DNA of 64,000 nt from Myxococcales bacterium. Its GTDB lineage: Bacteria; Myxococcota_A; Polyangia; Polyangiales; Polyangiaceae. Location of the stretch: NCBI GenBank assembly GCA_016794345.1, contig JAEUKE010000183.1:1-64000 (forward strand), read 5' to 3'. The position numbers were made by a program, and so were the translations under genes. Shown here one piece after another: positions 18,222-25,879 of this stretch. Under the pieces are notes generated by a model. The model was given only the letters and a program-made list of their open reading frames with translations. It was not told the DNA's origin and ran no database searches. Within the stretch, counting starts at the first letter, position 1. Each line of letters starts with the position of its first letter.

Positions 18222-20471
18222 GTGGTAATCGCGCGCGCACTCCTCCTGACGCTCGTCGGTGCAGCCGCGGTGACCGCGTGCTCCGACGACGAAGGAACGA
18301 CTGCGGGCACGACCACCGGAAGCGGGGGCACGAGCCTCGCGACGACGGCGGCGACCTCGACGGCCGGGACCGGCTCCGCGAGCACCTCGACCGGCATGTT
18401 GCCGCCATCCTTTCCGGTGAGCGGTGTGGTCGTCGATCAGGACGGGCTGCCCGTGGCCGATGCCATCGTCATGCAGGGAGGTGGCGAGCGCAGCACGACC
18501 ACGGCCGCGGACGGGACCTTCAGCTGGGAGCTCACCGACCAGGTGGACGGCGAACGAGTCCTCGTCGCCGCCAAGATCGGCTACCGCTCCGCCGGCGAAG
18601 CGTTCACCGATGTTCCTGACGGAGCTGTCACGCTCGTCTTGTACGAGGTCTCCCCTCCCGACAACACGGGCTATTCGTTCGGTCACCCCGGCGTCGGCGA
18701 CCCTCTGGTGGACAGCTCCACCGCGTTCTGCGGGCACTGCCACACGACCTTCGCAGCCGAGTTCAACCAGTCCGCCCACGCCAGGGCGACGCGCGACCCG
18801 CGGGTGCAAGACCTCTACGCGGGGGTCGCCGCCGCGCTCGACTCGGCGGGCGCCTGCGCGGCGGCGGGCGGGGTTTGGCGCACGGGGCGCGTCCCGGGTC
18901 AGCCCTCGAGCACCGCGCCGCGCTGTTATCTGGGCGACGGCGTCTTGCCCGATCTCAACGGCTGCGGCGGCCCCGCCGGCCTGGCGTGTGACGACCCCGC
19001 GCTCCCGCTCGCCCAGCAGCCCCAATCTTTCGGCGCGTGCGCGGACTGTCACGCCATCGGGATGGATGGTCCGCTCGGCGGCCGCGACCTGCTCGAGGCC
19101 GAGGGCATCGCGTTCGAGCTCGGGAACCACTGCGACGCGTGCCACCACATCCGCGAGGTCGGCGGCGTCGACGAGCCGCCCGGCGTCGGAGGGCGGGTGG
19201 TGATGCAGCGGCCGCGCGAGAAGATCGGCGACGAGATCCAGGGGATGACCCGCCAGGCGATGTTCGGCCCCTATCCCGATGTGCCTCTCCCGTTCATGGG
19301 CGGGAGCTACCAGCCGCAGTTCGCCACGGCGGAGCTCTGCTCGGGCTGCCACGATCAGCGGCAGGCCGCGCTCGTCCCTCAGACGTCGCTCGACCCTGCG
19401 CGGTGGCCGGAGGGCCTGCCGACGCACTCCACCTTCACCGAGTGGCAGGAGGGGCCGTTCACGGCAACGCCTTGTCAGGGCTGCCACATGCCTCCCAAAC
19501 AAGACCTCTTCAACGCGGTCGACGTGACGACGCCGGAGACCGCCGGGATCAGCGGAGGGTTCGTGAGGCCGGCCGACCGGATCCGTTCGCATGCCTTCCG
19601 CGGCCCGCTCGCGGTGGTCGACGGCTTGCCACGTCTGCTCGACACCGCCGCCACGCTCGATCTCGTCGCGAGCGAGGCGGGCGGCTCGCTCGAGGTCACC
19701 GCCACGGTCGAGAACGAGGCGTGTGGTCACGCCCTTCCCAGCGGGGAGCCGATGCGCGCGGCCTTCCTCGTCGTTCGCGCCGAGGCTTGCGGTGCGTCGC
19801 TCGCCGCCGTGAATGGGCCCACCATCGACGACGTCGGCGCCGACTACGCCGTCGGGCAGGTCGGGGTCGACGTCACGGTGGGCGGCGCGACCGTCACCTG
19901 GCCAGCGGGGGCCGCCGTCGCTGCGCCGGGCAAGGTCGTTCGTGTCGTCCGGCCGACGGGGACGTTCCTCGACTACGAGGGCGTGGGCTTCTTCGCGAGC
20001 CCGTCGCTCACGCCGGCCGACAAGGGCCTCGAGCTCTCGACTCCGGTCGCGGAGGCGATCATCACGTCGGTGAACGGCGCCGACATCGCGCTGGACGGCG
20101 TGATCGGCGCTCAAGCAGGAGACAGAGTCATCATCGCCGATCCGGTGCCGCAGGTGTTCGTGGACGGGGACATATCCCGCGCCCTCTCGGGCGCCAGCGG
20201 TCTCGCCTTCGCCCGTGTGCTCACGGACGCGACCGGGAGGCGCATGGTCCCGCACCATCGTGCGATCGACATGCTCCGTGACAACCGCCTCCTGCCGCTG
20301 ACGCCGCACACGGCCGCGTTCACGTTCGCGCTCCCGCCCGGGTGTACGGAGGCGACCGTCCGCGCGACCCTCGTGTATCGGCCGCATCCGCTCGCGCTCT
20401 CGCTCGAGCGGGGTTGGGATGCGCGCGACTACGTCGCCACGGAGTCGAGCACGGTCGTGCCGCTGCCCTGA
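18222..20471 (+). CDS. Multiheme c-type cytochrome lipoprotein with N-terminal carboxypeptidase-regulatory-like domain
   Basis: This is a 749-residue exported electron-transfer protein. The signal peptide ends in the lipobox AVTAC (Cys20). A Thr/Ser/Gly linker follows, then a CarboxypepD_reg-like beta-sandwich (SGVVVDQDGLPVADAIV ... YRSAGEAF, about residues 67-140). Five CXXCH heme motifs come next, starting at residues 170 (CGHCH), 273 (CADCH), 304 (CDACHH), 373 (CSGCH) and 418 (CQGCHMPP). This resembles cytochrome c554/multiheme oxidoreductase spacing. The last ~300 residues are beta-rich with no heme motif. The GTG start is at 18222. The substrate and redox partners are unknown. The 3' end overlaps the convergent Coq4-like gene by 43 bp. 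Confidence 0.85.
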   Translation: MVIARALLLTLVGAAAVTACSDDEGTTAGTTTGSGGTSLATTAATSTAGTGSASTSTGMLPPSFPVSGVVVDQDGLPVADAIVMQGGGERSTTTAADGTFSWELTDQVDGERVLVAAKIGYRSAGEAFTDVPDGAVTLVLYEVSPPDNTGYSFGHPGVGDPLVDSSTAFCGHCHTTFAAEFNQSAHARATRDPRVQDLYAGVAAALDSAGACAAAGGVWRTGRVPGQPSSTAPRCYLGDGVLPDLNGCGGPAGLACDDPALPLAQQPQSFGACADCHAIGMDGPLGGRDLLEAEGIAFELGNHCDACHHIREVGGVDEPPGVGGRVVMQRPREKIGDEIQGMTRQAMFGPYPDVPLPFMGGSYQPQFATAELCSGCHDQRQAALVPQTSLDPARWPEGLPTHSTFTEWQEGPFTATPCQGCHMPPKQDLFNAVDVTTPETAGISGGFVRPADRIRSHAFRGPLAVVDGLPRLLDTAATLDLVASEAGGSLEVTATVENEACGHALPSGEPMRAAFLVVRAEACGASLAAVNGPTIDDVGADYAVGQVGVDVTVGGATVTWPAGAAVAAPGKVVRVVRPTGTFLDYEGVGFFASPSLTPADKGLELSTPVAEAIITSVNGADIALDGVIGAQAGDRVIIADPVPQVFVDGDISRALSGASGLAFARVLTDATGRRMVPHHRAIDMLRDNRLLPLTPHTAAFTFALPPGCTEATVRATLVYRPHPLALSLERGWDARDYVATESSTVVPLP

Positions 20472-21424
20472 TCGAGGCCGAGCTCCTCGCGCGCGTTGGC
20501 CGTGTCTTTCCGCATGAGCGGCCAGAAGTCCCAGCCGTCCGACAGGTCGATCTTCAGGCGACCGCCTCGTGCAATCGCGCCCAGATACGCCTCGGCGATG
20601 CCGGGCTTCGAGAAGAGATCTCCGTCCACGTCATGGCCGATCGGGGTGACGTTGATGTCCGCGACGAACACGAGGAGCGGCAAGATGGCCGAGAACAAGG
20701 GGTCCTTCTTGCGGAAGCCCGCCATGAAGCCGCCGACCTGGAGCTCCCCAAGCGGATCTGTGCCGTAGCCGCCGAGGACGTGCACGAGATCGTGGTACAC
20801 GCCGGACTCCGGGAAGCCGCCTTTCTCACCGGGAAACGCGAAGCCGTTCGCGCGGTAATGGTCGAAGAGGGCGCGGCCCAGCGTCCCGGCGGGCAGATCG
20901 CCCAGGCCCTGGAAGGGCGCCGCGACGAGCGGATCCTCCACGAGCCCACGCAGGCCGAGGAAGCTTCTGGCCGCGGCCAGCACGCCGCGCTCCATCTCCC
21001 CCGCCGCCATCTCGCGCAGGTGGGAGCGTCGGAGGAAGTCGAGCGTGCCGAGGATCTTGTGGCCCTCGGCGAACAACGTCAGCGAGCGGAGCGCCGGCTC
21101 GCTCACCCCGACAGCGTGCGCGAACCTCGAAACCGTCGCCATCACGCTCGGATTCGGCGGTCCGTCCACCAGCGCGAGCACGCACATCCCACGTACGATC
21201 TGCTGCTTCAGCTCGACCGGTCCGTTGAACGACGAGGTGAACGCCTCCGGGGTGATGGGCTCGATCGCGTCGAGATCGATTTCCGTCCCGAGGAGCAATC
21301 GCTGGGCGGCGACGATCAGCCGGCGTGCGCCGGGCCTGATCGTGCCTGCGGCAAGCGCGACTGCCTTCATCGCTGCGAGGCCGACGGGGACGAGCTCCTG
21401 AGGAGGACGGATGAGGGCGGGCAT
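20429..21424 (-). CDS. Coq4-motif protein with TerB-like N-terminal region
   Basis: The 331-residue protein contains the Coq4 metal-binding signature HDxxHx11E as HDLVHVLGGYGTDPLGE (His211, Asp212, His215, Glu227). Coq4 works in ubiquinone biosynthesis as a scaffold and C1-decarboxylation factor. Residues ~65-150 (ELKQQIVRGMCVLALVDG ... LFAEGHKILG) look like a TerB-like helical domain, which is not part of ordinary Coq4. The real substrate may therefore be different. ATG 21424 is chosen. The 190-bp gap to the divergent lipoprotein gene contains no other gene. Its coding end overlaps the cytochrome gene by 43 bp on the opposite strand. Confidence 0.65.
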   Translation of the reverse strand: MPALIRPPQELVPVGLAAMKAVALAAGTIRPGARRLIVAAQRLLLGTEIDLDAIEPITPEAFTSSFNGPVELKQQIVRGMCVLALVDGPPNPSVMATVSRFAHAVGVSEPALRSLTLFAEGHKILGTLDFLRRSHLREMAAGEMERGVLAAARSFLGLRGLVEDPLVAAPFQGLGDLPAGTLGRALFDHYRANGFAFPGEKGGFPESGVYHDLVHVLGGYGTDPLGELQVGGFMAGFRKKDPLFSAILPLLVFVADINVTPIGHDVDGDLFSKPGIAEAYLGAIARGGRLKIDLSDGWDFWPLMRKDTANAREELGLDQGSGTTVLDSVAT

Positions 21425-21614
21425 GGGCTGAGTCCTTTCTTGTCGGAGCGGCGCTGCTCGCCGCGTCGACCTCCGTCCGCATTTCCGGTCCGAGGCCCGA
21501 CACGTTTTCTTCGTCGCCTCGAACGAGCCAAGACGAGGGGGGGAGAACCGGAGCTCGCACTTTTTTTCTGTCGGGTCCGCGCCTCCGTCTGCGGACTGAG
21601 CGGCGGAGGCTTTC

Positions 21615-23603
21615 ATGAGAAGAGTGTTGGGGCCGGTCCTCACCGGCATGTTCTTGCTGGCTTGTGGCGATGACGGCGGGACCGGCGGAGCGGGCGGCGA
21701 CGGCGGCGATGGGGGCGCCGGCAATGCCGCGACGACCGGTTCCACGACGACAACCGGGGCCACGACGACCGCCGCCTCGGGGGCGACATCCGGGGCCACG
21801 ACAGGCTCCACGAGCTCGTCTGGATCCACGAGCTCCACGGGGTCGACCAGCGCGACGACCGGATCGACGACAGCTTCGAGCACGAGCTCGACCACGACCT
21901 CCAGCTCCGTGGCGACGACCGGGTCGACGACGGCCTCGAGCACGAGCTCGACCACCGGCACAGGAATGGAGCTGTGCGGCGACGGCGCGATCGGCGCGAC
22001 CGAAGCCTGCGACGACGGCGACACGATCGATGGCGATGGTTGCTCGGCCGCGTGCACGATCGAGCCTGACTACGTCTGCAACGGCGTCCCGTCCGTCTGC
22101 TCGAACGGGACCTGCGCCGCACCGTACATCGTGAGCGTCTTCCCCTATCACCTGACGGGGGCCGATTTCGCTCAGCTCGACGACGACGGAAGCTACGGGC
22201 TCGGTTCGGGGTGTGCGACCGCGAGCGGACCCGATGTCGGCCCGGACGTCGTCTTCGCGGTCGATCTCTTCCAGGGCGACACCCTGACGATCGCCGAGCT
22301 CGGCCCTGCGGAGGTCGTGCTGCACGTCCTCGAGCCCTCTTCGTGTGGGCCGGGCGTCGCATGCGCAGCGAGCGCCGATAGCCCCGAGATCGACGGCGCG
22401 TCGTACTCCGCGACGAGCTCAGGCCCGGTTTACCTGGCGGTGGAGCTCGAGACGAACGCAGACTTCGACATCGTCATCGACATCGATCCGTGTGGAGACG
22501 GCGTGATGAGCGGCGAGCAGCCATGCGACGACGGCAACCTGGTCGCAGGGGACGGCTGCTCACCGAGCTGCGAGGTCGAAGCCGGGTTCGACTGCTCGGG
22601 AGCGCCGAGTGTCTGTATGCCGTTGCCGTCTGCGAGCTGTCAGGCACCGATCGTCGTTTCGTCCACACCCTTTCAGTTCGCCGATCCGTCGAACCTCGTC
22701 GCTTACGGGGACGAGGCGGTCTTCGGGCTTGGATCGGGCTGCGCGGACGTGAATTCAACGCCCGGCGCCGGGGCGGATCTCGTCTTCCAGGTCGATCTCG
22801 CGCAAGGCGAGACCGTGCGGTTGCGCGAGCTGGGCAACGTGAACACGGTGCTCCACATCCTCTCGCCCGGCTTCTGCGCGGAGGGTGTGGCTTGTGTCGC
22901 GAGCGCGACGAGCCCCGAAGCGACGGGGATCTTCTACACGGCGACCGTTCCCGGTCCTGTGTATCTCGTCGTCGAAGCGGCGGGCGTGCCGGACCCGACC
23001 GACAGCCTCGACGTGCGGATCGACACGTGGACCTGCGGGGACGGAGTCGTCGAAGGACTGGAGTCGTGTGACGACGGCGACACCAGCTCGGGTGACGGCT
23101 GCTCCGCCGTGTGTGACTTCGAGACCGCGACAGCGGCGCTGCTCCCGACCTGCTCGGGGACCATCTACACCTACGCTCCGACCACCTCGCTACCGGTCGG
23201 CGTGCCGGATCAACCGTCCGCGCCGCTCGACCTCGAGTTCGTGGTTCCCCAGCTCGGAACCGTGGAGAAGGCGGCCGTGCGCTTGTCCGTCACGCACCTA
23301 AGCCCGGGACAATTGGACATCTCTCTGGCAGGCCCTGGACAACCGCTCCCCGGCACCGACTTGAGCTCGGACAACGGCAGCGGGGGCAGCGACTACACGA
23401 ACACGATCTTCGTCGACGGCGTGCCGAAGACGATCTCGAGCGGCGTCGCTCCGTTCACGGGCTCCTACAAGCCCGAGTCCCCGCTCTCCGTCTACGCCGG
23501 GGGGACGGCGCTCGGAGTCTGGAACCTGAGGATCGATGACGACACAGTCGGTATTACGGGGAACGTGACGTTCGCCGGCCTGGCGCTCTGCATCGTGCCC
23601 TGA
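21615..23603 (+). CDS. Cysteine-rich (DUF4215) lipoprotein with C-terminal P-domain
   Basis: This is a 662-residue surface lipoprotein with a signal peptide ending in LLACG. A ~100-residue Thr/Ser/Gly linker follows. Three DUF4215 'Myxococcus cysteine-rich' repeats (CGDG....CDDG....GDGCS..C) start near bases 21975, 22491 and 23034. Between them lie two similar beta-sandwich segments (GPDVGPDVVFAVDLFQGDTL ... VYLAVE and GAGADLVFQVDLAQGETVRL ... VYLVVE) of the pre-peptidase C-terminal type. The C-terminus is a proprotein-convertase P-domain (FVVPQLGTVEKAAVRLSVTH ... GVWNLRIDDD). No catalytic domain is present, so it is probably adhesive or a structural surface protein. It converges with the kinase gene, with 2 bp between the stops. 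Confidence 0.82.
   Translation: MRRVLGPVLTGMFLLACGDDGGTGGAGGDGGDGGAGNAATTGSTTTTGATTTAASGATSGATTGSTSSSGSTSSTGSTSATTGSTTASSTSSTTTSSSVATTGSTTASSTSSTTGTGMELCGDGAIGATEACDDGDTIDGDGCSAACTIEPDYVCNGVPSVCSNGTCAAPYIVSVFPYHLTGADFAQLDDDGSYGLGSGCATASGPDVGPDVVFAVDLFQGDTLTIAELGPAEVVLHVLEPSSCGPGVACAASADSPEIDGASYSATSSGPVYLAVELETNADFDIVIDIDPCGDGVMSGEQPCDDGNLVAGDGCSPSCEVEAGFDCSGAPSVCMPLPSASCQAPIVVSSTPFQFADPSNLVAYGDEAVFGLGSGCADVNSTPGAGADLVFQVDLAQGETVRLRELGNVNTVLHILSPGFCAEGVACVASATSPEATGIFYTATVPGPVYLVVEAAGVPDPTDSLDVRIDTWTCGDGVVEGLESCDDGDTSSGDGCSAVCDFETATAALLPTCSGTIYTYAPTTSLPVGVPDQPSAPLDLEFVVPQLGTVEKAAVRLSVTHLSPGQLDISLAGPGQPLPGTDLSSDNGSGGSDYTNTIFVDGVPKTISSGVAPFTGSYKPESPLSVYAGGTALGVWNLRIDDDTVGITGNVTFAGLALCIVP
21851..21955. 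repeat. Near-identical 45-bp direct repeats in the Thr/Ser linker
   Basis: Bases 21851-21895 and 21911-21955 are nearly identical over 45 bp, at a 60-bp period (20 codons). They encode the TTGSTTASSTSSTT segment twice. The match at DNA level is closer than the peptide requires, indicating a recent in-frame duplication in the linker. Confidence 0.75.
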
Positions 23604-23605
23604 GC

Positions 23606-25246
23606 CTACCGTGGGCTGCCGCCGCTCGAGCTGGACCCGCTCCGGCTCGAGCGGTCGACGCGCGTCGCGCGCCGTCCGGGGAGCGGCCAGCACCAGGCGC
23701 TGATCGCCGACACCGTCCAGAGCGAGACACCAAAGTACGGCACCACGATGCGCGGCGAGAGATAGCTGACCGGAACGTAGAGGGCCATGACGAGCGCGCC
23801 GTACGCGAGCCAGCGCTCGAGGAAGAGCGCGCCGTAGATCAAGAGACCGATCGCCAGGATGGCGTCGGTCCGGAGCACGTCCTCCACCGAGCTGCCGACG
23901 GCGAGCGCGTACACGCGATGCAAGGTCATCATCGCCATCGGGAGCCCGAGGACGGCCAAGATCTTCCGGTTGTGCATCGTCTGGAACGCCGTCCGGCGGA
24001 AGACGAAGAACACCGCCGTCAGGATGACGAGCCCCACGAAGCCTTGCCAGAGGACCCCAGAGACGCCGATGTCATACCGAAACTCCGTCCGGAAGCCGGC
24101 CAGGAGGACGTTCGCAGAGACGAGCACGAGGACGACGAGCGACGCCACGCGGCGCTGCCGGATGAAGCGGCTCTTGTCCTGCTCGGGGTCGCGCCGCAGC
24201 ACCTCCTCGAGGACGTCGAGCATTTCCCCGAGGGTCGCGAAGCGATCTTCGGGGTGCCTGCTGAGCCCGCGAAGGATGGCGACCTGCACCTCCGGCGTGA
24301 CCTCCGTCGGCGGCGGCCTCCGGAGCTCACCCGCCAGCACCACGCGGCGGATCGTCTCGAGATCTTCTCCTTCGAACGGACGCTCCTTGAAGATCGCCCG
24401 ATAGAGCGCGGCCGCGAAGCTCCATTGGTCGCTCGCAGGACCTATCTCGCCTTCGAAATGCTCGGGCGACATGTAGCCCGGCGTTCCCATCACCGCGCCT
24501 TCGTGTGTGAGCGCGAGGTCGAGCGCGGAGAACGATCCCTTCTGGGCCGAGCTCGGCTCGGCGGTGCCCGCGTGTCGAGCGAGACCGAAGTCGAGCACTC
24601 GAGCGCGCCCGTCGCTCCCCACGAGCACGTTCTGGGGCTTGAAATCTCGGTGGAGGAGCCCGGCTTTGTGCGCGGCGGCCAGGCCGCGCCCGGCCTGTAC
24701 GAAGACCTCGAGGATCTCGCTCGTGGTGCGGGGCTCGCCCAACCAATCCGACAGGGTGACGCCCTCGACGAACTCCATGGCGATGAAGACGTCCGCTCCC
24801 TCCACGCCGACCTCGAAGACCGAGACCACGTTCGGGTGTGTGATGCGCGCCATCGCCTGAGCCTCGCGCAGCAGGCGGGCCCGCCCGGCGGAGGTGCTCC
24901 CGCCACGGACGAGCTTGACCGCGATCCTCCGCGCGAGCGTCGTGTCCCGTGCGAGGTACACGATCCCCATGCCGCCTTCGCCCAGCACGCGCTCGACCTC
25001 GAAGCGACCGACGAAGAGCGGGACGGCTGCCGGCATCGGACTCGCCGGTCGCGCACCGGCCGCCTCGAGCACGGTGGAGTCGTCGGAGCGCCTCGCGACG
25101 GCCCGATCGAAGCCGAGGAGCTCGTCGACCTCCTGACGGAGCGCGGCGTCGCCGCCGCACGCCTCGTCGAGGTAAGCGCCCCGCTCGGGGGTCGGAAGAT
25201 CGGCGGCTTCCGCGAAGATCTCCGCGACGCGCCCCGGGGCACTCAC
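23606..25246 (-). CDS. Membrane Ser/Thr protein kinase
   Basis: This is a Hanks-type kinase of 546 residues. A ~75-residue N-terminal region precedes the catalytic domain. The kinase motifs are GEGGMGIVYLARD (P-loop), AVKLV (Lys), HRDFKPQNVLV (catalytic loop), LDFGLARH (DFG) and GTPGYMSPEH (activation and APE-like). After residue ~370 there are five or more hydrophobic segments (VASLVVLVLVSANVLLAG, FVGLVILTAVFFVF, ILAVLGLPMAMMTLHRVYAL, AILAIGLLIYGALF, ALVMALYVPVSYL). The protein ends with a Ser/Arg-rich tail. The GTG start at 25246 overlaps the stop of the upstream sigma-factor gene (GTGA), so the two are translationally coupled, as in sigma/kinase pairs of this type. Confidence 0.9.
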   Translation of the reverse strand: MSAPGRVAEIFAEAADLPTPERGAYLDEACGGDAALRQEVDELLGFDRAVARRSDDSTVLEAAGARPASPMPAAVPLFVGRFEVERVLGEGGMGIVYLARDTTLARRIAVKLVRGGSTSAGRARLLREAQAMARITHPNVVSVFEVGVEGADVFIAMEFVEGVTLSDWLGEPRTTSEILEVFVQAGRGLAAAHKAGLLHRDFKPQNVLVGSDGRARVLDFGLARHAGTAEPSSAQKGSFSALDLALTHEGAVMGTPGYMSPEHFEGEIGPASDQWSFAAALYRAIFKERPFEGEDLETIRRVVLAGELRRPPPTEVTPEVQVAILRGLSRHPEDRFATLGEMLDVLEEVLRRDPEQDKSRFIRQRRVASLVVLVLVSANVLLAGFRTEFRYDIGVSGVLWQGFVGLVILTAVFFVFRRTAFQTMHNRKILAVLGLPMAMMTLHRVYALAVGSSVEDVLRTDAILAIGLLIYGALFLERWLAYGALVMALYVPVSYLSPRIVVPYFGVSLWTVSAISAWCWPLPGRRATRVDRSSRSGSSSSGGSPR

Positions 25247-25827
25247 CTCGAGAGCTCCCGAGCCAGGAAGGCGCGCGCGAAACGAAAGTCGCGCTCGACG
25301 GTCCGCGTCGTCACCGACAGGAGCTCGGCTATCTCGGAGTCGGTCAGGCCGGCGAGGGTCCGTAGCAGGACGACCTCGGCTTGGCGGGGGTGCTCCGAGT
25401 CGAGCTTCTTGATGGCCGCCGAGACGGCGAGCACGTCGTCGGTCGAGGGCGCGAGCGCCCGGACGAGCTCCGCGTGATCCAGGCCCACGGCTCGCTGGCC
25501 GTTGTTCCTCTTGCTCGCCGACTTGCGTCGAGCCTGATCGATCAAGATCTCGTTCATGGCCCGCGCCGCTGCGCCGAAGAAGTGCGCGCGGCCCGACCAC
25601 CTCACGTCGCTCTTGTCCGAGAGCGCGAGGTAAGCCTCGTGCACCAGCGCCGTCGGTTGCAGCGTCTGGCCGGGAGGGAGCTTGCGGAGCCGGGCCTCCG
25701 CGAGCACCCGGAGCTCCTGGTACATCGCCGGCAGGAGATCTCGGGTCGCGTCGGCGCGGCCGTTCGTGACGTCCTCCAAGATCGTCGAGAGCGGCGGAGC
25801 TGTCCGTTCTGACACGGGTTCGATCAT
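25243..25827 (-). CDS. ECF-subfamily RNA polymerase sigma factor (Sig-70_X6/TIGR02999-like)
   Basis: The 194-residue sigma factor has region 2 (QPTALVHEAYLALSD ... HFFGAAARAMNEILIDQARR) and region 4 (LPTD-less variant: AEVVLLRTLAGLTDSEIAELL with VTTRTVERDFRFARAFLARE). The QPTALVHEAYL and RAMNEILIDQARRK segments are typical of the group often paired with Ser/Thr kinases in Acidobacteria, Planctomycetes and Myxococcota. No anti-sigma gene is adjacent. Instead, the kinase gene follows with a 4-bp overlap, so phosphorylation is the likely control of this sigma factor. ATG 25827 is used. Confidence 0.92.
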   Translation of the reverse strand: MIEPVSERTAPPLSTILEDVTNGRADATRDLLPAMYQELRVLAEARLRKLPPGQTLQPTALVHEAYLALSDKSDVRWSGRAHFFGAAARAMNEILIDQARRKSASKRNNGQRAVGLDHAELVRALAPSTDDVLAVSAAIKKLDSEHPRQAEVVLLRTLAGLTDSEIAELLSVTTRTVERDFRFARAFLARELSR

Positions 25828-25879
25828 CGTCCGACTTCCTTCGGCCTGACAACCGGCCTGAGGTCACCACACCTCGAAA

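Noticed and set aside
17727..20387. Very long frame antisense to the module gene and cytochrome
   Set aside because: It has no recognisable domain and its composition is typical of GC-driven shadow frames. The plus strand has CXXCH and lipobox evidence.
20429..22057. Extended N-terminus of the Coq4-like gene up to 22057
   Set aside because: The extension is Val/Glu/Pro low-complexity antisense to the Ser/Thr linker of the lipoprotein gene; ATG 21424 gives a normal protein.
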